Source: Bacteroidales bacterium
GTDB lineage: Bacteria > Bacteroidota > Bacteroidia > Bacteroidales > Tenuifilaceae
Length of the DNA: 42,210 bases
Assembly (NCBI GenBank): GCA_025361485.1
Contig: JANYLA010000154.1
Coordinates: forward strand, 1-42,210
Reading direction: 5' to 3'
Positions 7,894-17,172 of this stretch are shown in pieces. Position 1 is the stretch's first letter; each line of letters begins with the position of its first letter. The notes under the pieces are model-generated. The model saw only the letters and a program-made list of their open reading frames with translations, was not told the origin of the DNA and did not search any database. Both the position numbers and the translations under genes were made by a program.

Positions 7894-10800
7894 ATGCTAT
7901 CAACATTCCAGATAAAAACCATTGCGCACTTCGAGGCCAAAACGCTTTTCCGAAGCTGGTTCTTTAGGATACTTGGCATCCTGATGCTATCCATTGTTTT
8001 CTTTTTCAACCTTGTTACGGTTATAATCGGAGAGGGAGTTATTCAGCAAGCGGTTCCATCAGCAATACCTTACTCGAACCTGATGTTTTTCAATGTGGTT
8101 CAGGCAATTATTGCCGTATTCCTTGCTTCCGATTTTCTTAAGCGCGATAAAAAGCTCGATACCACCGAAGTAATCTATACCCGTTCAATGTCGAATGGCG
8201 ACTATATTATCGGGAAACTCATCGGAAACTTAATCGTTTTTACTACCCTGAATTTTGCAATACTTGGTGTTGCACTAATCTTTAATATGATATTGGGTTT
8301 TAGCACCGTTAATTGGATTGCTTATGCTTACTACTTTTTATTGGTTTCAATACCAACGTTAATATATATTATTGGGCTCTCATTTATCCTGATGAATTTG
8401 GTTAAAAATCAGGCAGTAACCTTTGCTATTCTTATCGGATATATTTTCTTAACCATGTTCTACTTAAAGGATCAGTACTACTTCCTTTTCGATTATATGG
8501 TTTACAATATCCCGATGCTTTATTCCGATTTAATCGGATTCATCGACCTAAAGCTTCTGTTTATTCATCGAGGAATGTACCTTTTGCTTGGGCTATCGTT
8601 TATATCGATAAGCGTTTTTAGATTATGGCGGTTGCCCAACAAACCCTTCTCCAATATCTATCCAATTTCATTTTCTCTCATCTTTTTAGCGGGGGGCATT
8701 TTTCTTGGATCATTGCATGTAAAAGAATCGATGAGAGGTGAAAGGCTAAGGGTAGAAATGGTTAAAGTGAACGATAAATACGCTAATCACCCTCGTTTAA
8801 CCATAACAAATCAGAATATTAAGCTTTTTCATAAAGGAAGAACCATAGATGTAGTGTGTTTGCTTAAATTAGAAAATAGAACAACAAATTCTATCGATTC
8901 AGTAATCGTTTCATTAAACCCATCATTAACAATCTCGACGGTTACGAATGAAAATGCCGAAATAAAATTTACAAGAGACGAACACCTTATTATCCTTAAA
9001 TCAAAAAAAACAATATTACCGAACGACTCGATTAATTTTCAAATATCATATAGCGGAACTGTTGATGATGAGGCTTGCTACATTGATATTGATGAAAAAA
9101 CAAGGGCAATTTCAGAAGTTTCTGATATGGTAAATATCGGGAAGATATACAGTCGAATTTCCGATGACCTAGTTCTTCTAACCCCCGAGAGCAACTGGTA
9201 TCCAACAGCTAGCGTTGGCTTCAACAAAAAGAACACCCTTTGGATGCTTCCTGAGCTCTGTAAATTCAATCTTTCTGTATCATGTAAGCAAGGAATGACA
9301 GCTATTTCGCAAGGAGCGTCAACATCATCGAATAATCTTACAAATTTTTCTACCAACAAATCATTATCAGGATTATCGTTGGTAATTGGACGGTATCAAA
9401 AAATGTCCTTTAAGAACGCTGACATTGAAGTAGGAGTATACATTAAACCTGATCATGATTTCTTCAGTAAAACATTTACGGCGCTGAAGGATACAACCCA
9501 AAGAATAATCTACAAATCTTTAGAAGATTATAGCCTTAGGCTAAAGATGCAATACCCATTCAAGCAGCTATATCTTGTTGAAGTGCCAATCCAATTCCAC
9601 TCGCATCAACGTTTCTGGTTAAACCATATGGAGATGCTGCAACCTGAACTAATATTTGTTCATGAGAAGGGTGGACAGGATGAATCGTTTAGATTTGAGA
9701 AAAACATCAAAGACAGCAAAGAATATGGAGATTCTAAAGGTCTTGGAGATAAAGAAGTCCAAGAGGAGGAGCTCAAAAGCTTTTTAACCAGCTTTACGAA
9801 GAGAGCTACAATTAATTTAAATTATCAAGATAAACAGGAAGAGGAGATAATTAACCCTTACTTCATTTTTGATGAATTCTACGCTTACAATCATCCCGTT
9901 GAATCGAAAGAATATCCTGTTTTTAACACCATTCTGGGCTCCTACTTAATAAAGCAAGTATCAAATTCAAATGACAATAGATATTCTTACGGTTTTAGCG
10001 AAGAGGAACGAGCAGTGCTTCTTTTACAGAAAAAGAGTTTAAGCCAAATCATGCTAAATCCCGATTACTATAACCTTGCTGATAATATTATTAACATGAA
10101 AGGAGATGTTCTTTTATCGTTAGTAGAGAAAAAGATAGGGAAAAGTCAACTTGATGAAATTCTCAAAGAGCTTTTTGCCAAATATAGCGGTCGGGCAATT
10201 CCATTCGAAGAGATCAATTTGCAATTTAAAACACGTACTGGTCAAGAGCTAGGTGCTCAACTCGACTCTTGGCTTCGCTCCGAAAAACTCCCCGCATTTA
10301 GAATTGGTAAAGTAGATGCTTACAGGGTTACCGATGGAGAACGTCAGCGATTCCTTACCCGCATATCGATTGGCAATGAGGGGACAATTGAAGGTATTGT
10401 TAAGATTGCAATCCGCGAAGCGGGTAAAGATGATAACAACGAGGAAAAGAAGTTTGAGTTCAAAACTTTTGATATTGGAATAAACCAAATAAAAAACATC
10501 AGCATACTTTCCGACAAACAACCATCAACATTGATTTTAAATACTAACGCTTCAATGAATATACCCGTTAAACAGGAGATATCAATTTTAAAGGTTGATG
10601 GTGACGGTAGTATGAAAGCCAATACGGAGGAACGTATTACTCCGTTAACTCAATGGGATGAGCAGGGAGAGATTGTGGTTGACAACGAGGATTCGCTATT
10701 TAATGTTATAAATATTTCAAAACAAGGATTGCTGATAAATCTTGCTAATAAAATAGTTAAACCAGGAGATGAGTACCAAGGTTATATGTCGTGGTTTGTT

Positions 10801-11178
10801 TCTGGAAAATGGGGAAAATATGTTAACAACGAATTTTACGGTAAATACCTTCACTCGGCAGAGGCTATACGATCAGGGAATGGCGACGCAAAAGCAATTT
10901 GGGAAATACCCATTAAAGAAAAGGGGCAATATGATATTTACACCTATATTCCAAGAGACAAAGACAAGGAGGATGAGCAGCATTTGGGAGAGTACCAGTA
11001 CACCATTAGCCATGATGATGGGGAAAGTAGGGTTACCATAAACTGTAAGGATGTTGAAGGAGGTTGGGTATTACTTGGCGTTTATTACTGTTCGCATGGG
11101 AATGCAAAGGTTGAACTGAATAACCTATCGAAATCGAGAGTAGTAATTGCTGATGCTGTAAAGGCAGTGAAGCTGTGA
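7894..11178 (+). CDS. ABC-2 permease with peptidase-like and golvesin-like C-terminal parts
   Basis: A 1094-residue fusion. Residues 1-275 carry about seven membrane helices of an ABC-2 permease. Residues about 280-900 are periplasmic and resemble the M1-aminopeptidase-like part found in large Bacteroidota permeases (VPIQFHSHQRFW... MLQPELIFVHEKG, and a later ERAVLLLQKKS...YSGRAIPFEEI). There is no HExxH anywhere, so this part should not be an active zinc peptidase. It contains a charged insertion near residues 605-630 (KNIKDSKEYGDSKGLGDKEV). Residues about 960-1094 match the golvesin/xanthan-lyase C-terminal-like beta domain (FYGKYLHSAEAI, AIWEIPI, GQYDIYTYIP, GGWVLLGVYY, VVIADAVKAVKL). It lies directly behind the ATPase gene, its likely partner. 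The substrate is unknown. Confidence 0.85.
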   Translation: MLSTFQIKTIAHFEAKTLFRSWFFRILGILMLSIVFFFNLVTVIIGEGVIQQAVPSAIPYSNLMFFNVVQAIIAVFLASDFLKRDKKLDTTEVIYTRSMSNGDYIIGKLIGNLIVFTTLNFAILGVALIFNMILGFSTVNWIAYAYYFLLVSIPTLIYIIGLSFILMNLVKNQAVTFAILIGYIFLTMFYLKDQYYFLFDYMVYNIPMLYSDLIGFIDLKLLFIHRGMYLLLGLSFISISVFRLWRLPNKPFSNIYPISFSLIFLAGGIFLGSLHVKESMRGERLRVEMVKVNDKYANHPRLTITNQNIKLFHKGRTIDVVCLLKLENRTTNSIDSVIVSLNPSLTISTVTNENAEIKFTRDEHLIILKSKKTILPNDSINFQISYSGTVDDEACYIDIDEKTRAISEVSDMVNIGKIYSRISDDLVLLTPESNWYPTASVGFNKKNTLWMLPELCKFNLSVSCKQGMTAISQGASTSSNNLTNFSTNKSLSGLSLVIGRYQKMSFKNADIEVGVYIKPDHDFFSKTFTALKDTTQRIIYKSLEDYSLRLKMQYPFKQLYLVEVPIQFHSHQRFWLNHMEMLQPELIFVHEKGGQDESFRFEKNIKDSKEYGDSKGLGDKEVQEEELKSFLTSFTKRATINLNYQDKQEEEIINPYFIFDEFYAYNHPVESKEYPVFNTILGSYLIKQVSNSNDNRYSYGFSEEERAVLLLQKKSLSQIMLNPDYYNLADNIINMKGDVLLSLVEKKIGKSQLDEILKELFAKYSGRAIPFEEINLQFKTRTGQELGAQLDSWLRSEKLPAFRIGKVDAYRVTDGERQRFLTRISIGNEGTIEGIVKIAIREAGKDDNNEEKKFEFKTFDIGINQIKNISILSDKQPSTLILNTNASMNIPVKQEISILKVDGDGSMKANTEERITPLTQWDEQGEIVVDNEDSLFNVINISKQGLLINLANKIVKPGDEYQGYMSWFVSGKWGKYVNNEFYGKYLHSAEAIRSGNGDAKAIWEIPIKEKGQYDIYTYIPRDKDKEDEQHLGEYQYTISHDDGESRVTINCKDVEGGWVLLGVYYCSHGNAKVELNNLSKSRVVIADAVKAVKL

Positions 11179-11247
11179 GTTGACCGTTAACAGATGACAG
11201 ACTGAATTTTAAACAATATAAATAATATGCTATAATAATTTTAGATT

Positions 11248-12768
11248 ATGTATAAAAGAATTGTATTACCATTATTTTGCATTTGTCTTTCCACATGGTA
11301 TTGCAACCATGCCAATGGACAATCGCTTATAACCCTCGAAAAGGCAATGGAGATTGCAGGACAGAATAGTCCTGAGATTCAGCAATCGTTGCTTAACCTT
11401 GAACGATATAAAGAATCGCTTAATGCAACAAAAGCTTCACTTAAATCTAAATTTCAATTCGATGTAAACCCATTTTATTACTCAAATAATAGAAAATACG
11501 ATGAGAGCAACTCCAAATGGTATACTCTTGAAACCACTAGGTCGGGTGGCACATTCTCTATAATCCAACCGTTTCTTCCAACCGATGCCACGTTCTCGTT
11601 AAAGAATGATTTTGGGTGGTCGAAAAATTACAATGAGGGAGTAATAAAGGATCCATTAGATCCAACAAAATCGATGCTTGTCGGATCGTCTACCGAAAGA
11701 TTTAGCAATAGTCTTTCCATAGGAATAACTCAACCACTCTTCACATACAATAAACGAAAGTTGGAGCTCAAAGGCCTTGAGTTGGATTACGAAAATGCTA
11801 ACCTGAACTATACAATGCAAATGCTGAACCTTGAAAAAGGGGTTAGCCAATATTTTTATCAGGTATATATGGCTCAAATGAGTTTGAGTATTGCTAAAGA
11901 TGAGCTGGAGAAAACACAGCAAAGCTATGAGATTATATCGAATAAAGTTAATGCTGGACTCACAGCGAAAGAACAATTTTATCAGGCTGAATTAAATTTG
12001 ATGAATGCAAAATCTGCTCTTCAAAATCGTGAAGTTGAACTCGAAAATATAAAAGATGAATTTAAGAACTACATCGGGATAGCTATAAAGGATGAGGTTA
12101 TGACCCTTGCTGATATTACGGTAACACCTACCAATGTTGACCTAGCGATTGCCGTTCAACATGCGCTCGAATCGCGAATGGAACTTCGTCAAAAACAAAT
12201 CGATATCGAAAATTCACAGTTTGATCTAATTAAAACCAAATCTCTGAACGAGTTCAAAGGGGATCTAAACCTTTCTGTTGGATTATTTGGTGAAAATCAA
12301 AAATTTCCTAACACCTACGAAAATCCAACAAAAAGCCCTAATGTTTCATTCACTTTCACAATTCCAATCTTCGATTGGGGCGAAAATAAATCTCGCATAA
12401 AAGCTCAGCAGGCAGTTATGAAATCATCTGTTTTAAACCTTGAGAATCAAAAAAACCAGATTGAACTTAATATCAGGAAGGTATTCCGGAATATTCAGAA
12501 CTTGCTTAACCAGATTGATATTGCAAAGCAAAACGAAAAAAACGCTCAGTTAACCTACGAGATTAACCTCGAGCGTTACCGTAATGGCGACCTTACAAGT
12601 ATGGATTTGAAACTCTACCAAAACCAGTTATCGGAGAAGAAAACATCGTTGCTACAAGCTCAAATCAACTATAAACTCGAAATCCTAAACTTAAAAATAC
12701 AATCGTTATACGATTTTGAAAAAAATCAACCCCTTGTTCCGTCAGCTCTATTCATTAATCAGAAATAA
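11248..12768 (+). CDS. TolC-family outer-membrane efflux channel
   Basis: A 506-residue outer-membrane factor. It has a signal peptide (cleavage after ANGQ) and the TolC-type start LITLEKAMEIAGQNSPEIQQS. Two related helical halves with beta inserts follow (ISIG-TQPLF near residue 160 and NLSVGLFG near 350). A PIFDWGENKSRIKAQQA motif near residue 375 and long heptad helices (LNIRKVFRNIQNLLNQIDIAKQNEKNAQLTYEINLERYRNGDLTSMDL) complete it. Such trimers form the exit duct for tripartite pumps. It sits 69 bases behind the permease gene and 11 bases before the adaptor gene, so channel, adaptor and RND pumps are almost certainly one machine. Confidence 0.92.
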   Translation: MYKRIVLPLFCICLSTWYCNHANGQSLITLEKAMEIAGQNSPEIQQSLLNLERYKESLNATKASLKSKFQFDVNPFYYSNNRKYDESNSKWYTLETTRSGGTFSIIQPFLPTDATFSLKNDFGWSKNYNEGVIKDPLDPTKSMLVGSSTERFSNSLSIGITQPLFTYNKRKLELKGLELDYENANLNYTMQMLNLEKGVSQYFYQVYMAQMSLSIAKDELEKTQQSYEIISNKVNAGLTAKEQFYQAELNLMNAKSALQNREVELENIKDEFKNYIGIAIKDEVMTLADITVTPTNVDLAIAVQHALESRMELRQKQIDIENSQFDLIKTKSLNEFKGDLNLSVGLFGENQKFPNTYENPTKSPNVSFTFTIPIFDWGENKSRIKAQQAVMKSSVLNLENQKNQIELNIRKVFRNIQNLLNQIDIAKQNEKNAQLTYEINLERYRNGDLTSMDLKLYQNQLSEKKTSLLQAQINYKLEILNLKIQSLYDFEKNQPLVPSALFINQK

Positions 12769-12779
12769 CTTTAGCATAT

Positions 12780-13835
12780 ATGAAAACAATTAATATTATA
12801 TCCGTATTAGCATCAGCAATTATCGCTGTATCGTGCAATAATTCTCAGGAAAGCAAAACAAATGAACCTGAGATTCCAGTATCGGTAAACAATGTTACCA
12901 TGTCGGCCATTGAAAAGGTAATCAACACCAATGGAACAGTTTACCCAATGCAGAAAGCCGAATTCAAATCGGAGATTTCGGGTATCTATAAGCTGCTGAC
13001 AAATTCAAAATCAGGTAAAAAATATAGACTTGGCGATATCGTTAAATCAGAGGAGGCGATTATTACGCTTGAAGATCCGGAGTATGAAAACTCAATTGCC
13101 ATCGACTCTAAGAAGTTAAACCTTGATATTGCTCAACAGGAGTACACCAAGCAGCAATCGCTCTTTGAAAAAGGAGGTGTAACTCAGCGAGAAATGCGTA
13201 ACTCAGAGGTTAGCTACACCAATGCCAAGTACGATTACGAGAACTCTAAGTTGAAACTTTCAAAGATGAAAGTTGGGTCACCATTTGGAGGAGTAATTGT
13301 AGATTTACCATACAACACCCAAAATGTAAGAATTGCAGCAGGGCAACCATTATTCACCGTTATGGATTATGGACAAATGTATATGGAGGTTAGCCTACCT
13401 GAGAAATATGTAAACGATCTTCAATCGGGGATGAAAGTTCGACTAACCAGCTATAATCTTCAGAAGGATACAATCTGGGGCACTATCACCGACCTCTCCC
13501 CTGCTATCAGCTCCGAAACAAGGACTTTTAAAGGTAGAATAGATATTAATAACCCTAACCTTCGCCTCAAGCCAGGAATGTTTGTGAATGCCGATATCAT
13601 CATCGCAAAAAAAGAGAATACAATAGTTGTGTCGAAAGAGTTAGTACTTCGAAATAATGATATTCAGTACGTTTTCATTATTGATAAGAGCATTGCAAGG
13701 CTGCGGGAAGTAACTACAGGAATAGAAAACGGGAATAATGTTGAAATCCTAACCGGTTTGAGCAAAGATGACAGGCTCGTAGTAAAAGGTTTTGAAACCT
13801 TGAAAGATAATAGCAAGGTTAAGGTAATACGATAA
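12780..13835 (+). CDS. RND efflux periplasmic adaptor (membrane-fusion) lipoprotein
   Basis: A 351-residue adaptor of the HlyD/AcrA type. The signal ends in a lipobox (IAVSC), so it is lipid-anchored to the inner membrane. The lipoyl-like half (INTNGTVYPMQKAEFKSEISG...GDIVKSEEAIITLED) precedes a coiled-coil hairpin (about residues 115-160: EYTKQQSLFEKGGVTQREMRNSEVSYTNAKYDYENSK). The second half (SPFGGVIVDLP...AAGQPLFTVMD) and beta-barrel and proximal domains follow (RTFKGRIDINNPNLRLKPGMFVNADI). It is the only adaptor for two RND pumps here, which suggests the two pumps work as a heteromer or share it. A repeat-like 190-base element separates it from the first RND gene. Confidence 0.93.
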   Translation: MKTINIISVLASAIIAVSCNNSQESKTNEPEIPVSVNNVTMSAIEKVINTNGTVYPMQKAEFKSEISGIYKLLTNSKSGKKYRLGDIVKSEEAIITLEDPEYENSIAIDSKKLNLDIAQQEYTKQQSLFEKGGVTQREMRNSEVSYTNAKYDYENSKLKLSKMKVGSPFGGVIVDLPYNTQNVRIAAGQPLFTVMDYGQMYMEVSLPEKYVNDLQSGMKVRLTSYNLQKDTIWGTITDLSPAISSETRTFKGRIDINNPNLRLKPGMFVNADIIIAKKENTIVVSKELVLRNNDIQYVFIIDKSIARLREVTTGIENGNNVEILTGLSKDDRLVVKGFETLKDNSKVKVIR

Positions 13836-13850
13836 TAGTTAACAGAAAAT

Positions 13851-14041
13851 AACCACGGAGACACAGAGAACATGGAGAGATACAACTTGTCCCGATTTAT
13901 CGGGAGATTTGATTATTCAAAAATATATATTGGTATTGTGTGTCTTAAACCAATTTGCCAAGTTGTTTCAAGGCTATTTTTCTGTGTGGGGCAAAACAAG
14001 TATTGAAAGAAAACTCTGTGATCTCGGTGTCTCCGTGGTGA
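13851..14041. repeat. inverted-repeat bounded intergenic element
   Basis: ACCACGGAGACAC at 13852-13864 faces GTGTCTCCGTGGT at 14027-14039. The matching continues imperfectly inward (ACAGAG on the left, CTCTGTG with a short insertion on the right). The interior holds a second perfect hairpin, TCCCGAT TT ATCGGGA (13890-13905), and no open reading frame. Sequences beginning CCACGGAGACAC are a familiar dispersed intergenic motif in several bacterial phyla; from one copy I cannot prove mobility. It interrupts the export operon between the adaptor and the first RND gene and would form a long structured segment in the mRNA. Confidence 0.7.
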
Positions 14042-14075
14042 GTAGTTACGATTTTTTAATATCATACAAAATTCA

Positions 14076-17000
14076 ATGAAAAAAATTGCACAATTCGCTG
14101 TCGACTATCCTGTATCAATCCTAATGCTTATTCTTGGGGTTGGGGTGCTCGGATGGTTCTCGTACGATAAGCTCAGCGTCGATCTATTCCCCGATTTAAA
14201 TAATCCCCGCCTATTCATTGAGGTTCGCTCAGGCGAGCGTCCCCCTGAGGAGATGGAGAAGCAATACGTTGAGCAGCTCGAAGGGATGGCCATACGCCAA
14301 TCGAATGTTGCCGAGGTTTCATCCGTAATTCGCACAGGTTCGGCACAGGTAACCGTTGAGTATAGCTGGAATGCAGATATGGATGAGGCTTTTCTTGACC
14401 TTCAAAAATCAGTAAACTCATTCGGGCAGCAGAATAAAACTGATGAAATAAAAATAACCCAACACGATCCGAATAGCTCACCGGTAATGATTATCGGCTT
14501 TAGTCAGCCTGGCAAGAACGACCTAAATCATCTACGAAAAATTGCCGATCACTATATCCGCAATGAACTAGTGAGGCTTGAGGGAGTTGCCGAGGTTGAA
14601 ATAACAGGACAAGAGGAAAGCGAATTGAGAATAAGCACCGACCCCAATAGGCTAGATGCTTATGGTTTATCACTAAGCGAGCTGAGCCAACGTATCATGT
14701 CGCAGAATCAACAAATCTCTGGTGGAACTATCACCGAATCGGGCATGCAGTATATCGTAAAAGGTGTTGGGTTACTAAAAAGTATCGATGATTTCAATGG
14801 CCTAATTGTTGGCTATAAATCAACTGTTACTGGTAATCCTTCGGGATTAAAAGCGCCAATATTTCTTCGCGAAGTTGCGGATGTTAGCATAACCAATCAG
14901 ATTCCAAAAAACATTGTCCGGTTAAACGGTGAGCGATGCTTAGGACTTGCCATTTACAAAGAAACCCGCTTCAATACAGTTAAGGCTGTTGAGCAGACTA
15001 ATAAAGCCCTTGAAACCATCCGTAAAGCTTTGCCCGACTATAAAATTGAAGTTATTACAAACCAAGGAACGTTTATTAGTCAAGCTGTTGGTGAAGTTAA
15101 GGATAGCGCATGGATGGGAATGATTCTGGCAATTTTTGTTCTATTCCTTTTCTTACGTAAAATTGGAACCACCCTGATTGTTGGGTTTATAATTCCAATT
15201 TCGATAATAGCCACCTTTACCTTGATGTACTTTACTGGGCTCAATCTCAATATTATGACCCTTGGAGGACTTGCCCTTGGAGTGGGTATGCTCCTCGATA
15301 ACGCCATTGTAATTATTGAAAATACATTCCGTCATCACGAAGAAGGAGAATCGGTTCGCGATGCAGCAATCAATGGCACAGCAGAGGTTGGGATGGCAAT
15401 TGTTGCATCAACATTTGCATCAATCGTTGTTTTTTTACCGATTGTTTACATGCACGGTGCATCGGGCGAGCTGTTCCGCGATCAGGCATTAACGGTATCT
15501 TACTCTCAGATTACCTCGTTGTTTGCTGCCATCCTCTTCCTTCCGATGTTCTATAACTTCTTCTTCAAGAAGAAACCTGCTCCGGTCAGAACAACTTCGT
15601 TAAGATTTGAGTGGTATGGTAAATTCCTTGATAAAGTATTGAATAGAAACAAACTAATCGTTTTCCTTACCATTGCAGTTATTGGTGGCTCATTGATGCT
15701 AATCCCCTATATCGGAACCGAATTTATGCCGCAGGCCAATAGCCGAGAATTCACATTCGATATCAAGATGGACGAGGGAACAACTCTTCAGCGAACATCG
15801 GCAGTAGTTGAGAATATCGAATTTATTATAAAAGATGGGCTTAAGGAGAATCTTGAACTCGTTTACAGCCAAATTGGACCATCGACAGGGCTATCGGATA
15901 ATTCAAGTTCGGTTTATACTGGCGATAATACTGCAAATATCCGGGTTATTCTTAAAAAGGATTCCAAGTTCACTCCCGATGAGGTGATGAGCCTGATCAG
16001 CAATGCCACCAATGGTGTTAAAGGGCTTGAGGTTCGTTTCAATAAGGATGAGTCAACCCTTCGACAAATCCTTGGCACGAACGAAGCCCCTGTAGTTGTT
16101 GAGATTAAAGGTCAAGATATTGAACTCCTATCTGAAATTGCCGATAGCGTGAAACATGATATGCTTGGTTTACCCAGCCTATACAATATTCGTTCATCGA
16201 TTGAAAGTGGAGCTCCGGAGGTTGAAGTTATTATTGACCGTGTAAAAGCAGGTATGTATAATATTTCGATGCAAACCGTGGTAGATCAATTAAAAAATCA
16301 ACTCGATGGACTTGGTGCTGGGCAGCTAGAACAGAGCGGTGAGCTTCGTCCTATCAATTTAAGAATCCCTGAAAAAGGTTTATCGCAGCTCGACGATATT
16401 ACCATTGCTAGCGGGAATCAACTATTTAGACTAAGCGAAATTTCTACAATCAAAATTTCTAGATCTCCACAGGAGATTCATCATCGAAATCAAGTTCGCA
16501 TGGTAAAAATTTACGCCATGAAATCGGGCAATACTCCACTGGATAAAATTGCACAGCAGATTTCGGCGAAAACAGCATCAATCAGCTTACCAACCGATTA
16601 TAAAATTCAGATTACCGGTGAGGAGGAAAAACGTCAAGAAGCGATGAAGAACCTTTCGTTGGCTTTTATATTATCTATTGTATTGATATACATGGTAATG
16701 GCGTCGCAGTTTGAGTCACTAATACATCCATTTACAATTCTACTAACCATTCCTCTAGCGCTTGTTGGATCCATTCTAGCATTCTTTTTATTGGGCAGCT
16801 CATTGAATATCATCTCAATAATTGGAATAATCATGCTTGGAGGGATTGCGGTTAACAATTCTATTATTCTTGTGGATAGGATAAATCAGCTTAAGGATGA
16901 AGGCTTGGACAGGCGAAGTGCTATTATAAATGCCGGGAGACAACGTATTCGCCCAATATTGATGACTACTTTAACTGCAATTCTAGGTTTAGTACCTATG

Positions 17001-17162
17001 TTAATTGGGTTTGGAGAGGGTGCTAGCTTACGACAACCAATGGCGATAGCCGTTATAAGCGGTTTATTCACCTCTACTCTGCTTACACTTGTAGTAATTC
17101 CTTGCTTCTACTACACGTTTGACCTGATAGGTGCACGTTTCACAAAGAAAAAATCTGAATAA
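14076..17162 (+). CDS. RND-family efflux pump, inner-membrane subunit (HAE-1 type)
   Basis: A 1028-residue pump with the standard RND layout: N-terminal helix (VSILMLILGVGVLGWFSY), a large periplasmic porter loop, helices 2-6, a second porter loop and helices 8-12. Hallmarks are DLFPDLNNPRLFIEV, GGLALGVGMLLDNAIVIIEN in helix 4, and GGIAVNNSIILVDRIN in helix 10. The helix-4 acidic pair of AcrB (D407/D408) reads D408-N409 here, and the helix-10 lysine (K940 in AcrB) is replaced by N927. The start ATG at 14076 gives the expected MKKIAQFAVDYP beginning. It lies 10 bases before the RND-ABC fusion gene and shares its single adaptor and channel. Substrate cannot be read from sequence; such pumps move drugs, lipids or siderophores. 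Confidence 0.93.
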   Translation: MKKIAQFAVDYPVSILMLILGVGVLGWFSYDKLSVDLFPDLNNPRLFIEVRSGERPPEEMEKQYVEQLEGMAIRQSNVAEVSSVIRTGSAQVTVEYSWNADMDEAFLDLQKSVNSFGQQNKTDEIKITQHDPNSSPVMIIGFSQPGKNDLNHLRKIADHYIRNELVRLEGVAEVEITGQEESELRISTDPNRLDAYGLSLSELSQRIMSQNQQISGGTITESGMQYIVKGVGLLKSIDDFNGLIVGYKSTVTGNPSGLKAPIFLREVADVSITNQIPKNIVRLNGERCLGLAIYKETRFNTVKAVEQTNKALETIRKALPDYKIEVITNQGTFISQAVGEVKDSAWMGMILAIFVLFLFLRKIGTTLIVGFIIPISIIATFTLMYFTGLNLNIMTLGGLALGVGMLLDNAIVIIENTFRHHEEGESVRDAAINGTAEVGMAIVASTFASIVVFLPIVYMHGASGELFRDQALTVSYSQITSLFAAILFLPMFYNFFFKKKPAPVRTTSLRFEWYGKFLDKVLNRNKLIVFLTIAVIGGSLMLIPYIGTEFMPQANSREFTFDIKMDEGTTLQRTSAVVENIEFIIKDGLKENLELVYSQIGPSTGLSDNSSSVYTGDNTANIRVILKKDSKFTPDEVMSLISNATNGVKGLEVRFNKDESTLRQILGTNEAPVVVEIKGQDIELLSEIADSVKHDMLGLPSLYNIRSSIESGAPEVEVIIDRVKAGMYNISMQTVVDQLKNQLDGLGAGQLEQSGELRPINLRIPEKGLSQLDDITIASGNQLFRLSEISTIKISRSPQEIHHRNQVRMVKIYAMKSGNTPLDKIAQQISAKTASISLPTDYKIQITGEEEKRQEAMKNLSLAFILSIVLIYMVMASQFESLIHPFTILLTIPLALVGSILAFFLLGSSLNIISIIGIIMLGGIAVNNSIILVDRINQLKDEGLDRRSAIINAGRQRIRPILMTTLTAILGLVPMLIGFGEGASLRQPMAIAVISGLFTSTLLTLVVIPCFYYTFDLIGARFTKKKSE

Positions 17163-17172
17163 TCCAATCGGT

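Noticed and set aside
11656-11976. Minus-strand open frame of 106 codons
   Set aside because: Antisense to the TolC-family gene, no start signal, no recognisable protein pattern.
17131-17172. Earlier ATG for the RND-ABC fusion gene
   Set aside because: It would overlap the preceding pump gene by about 30 bases and add 14 polar residues before the first membrane helix; the ATG at 17173 gives the normal RND beginning.
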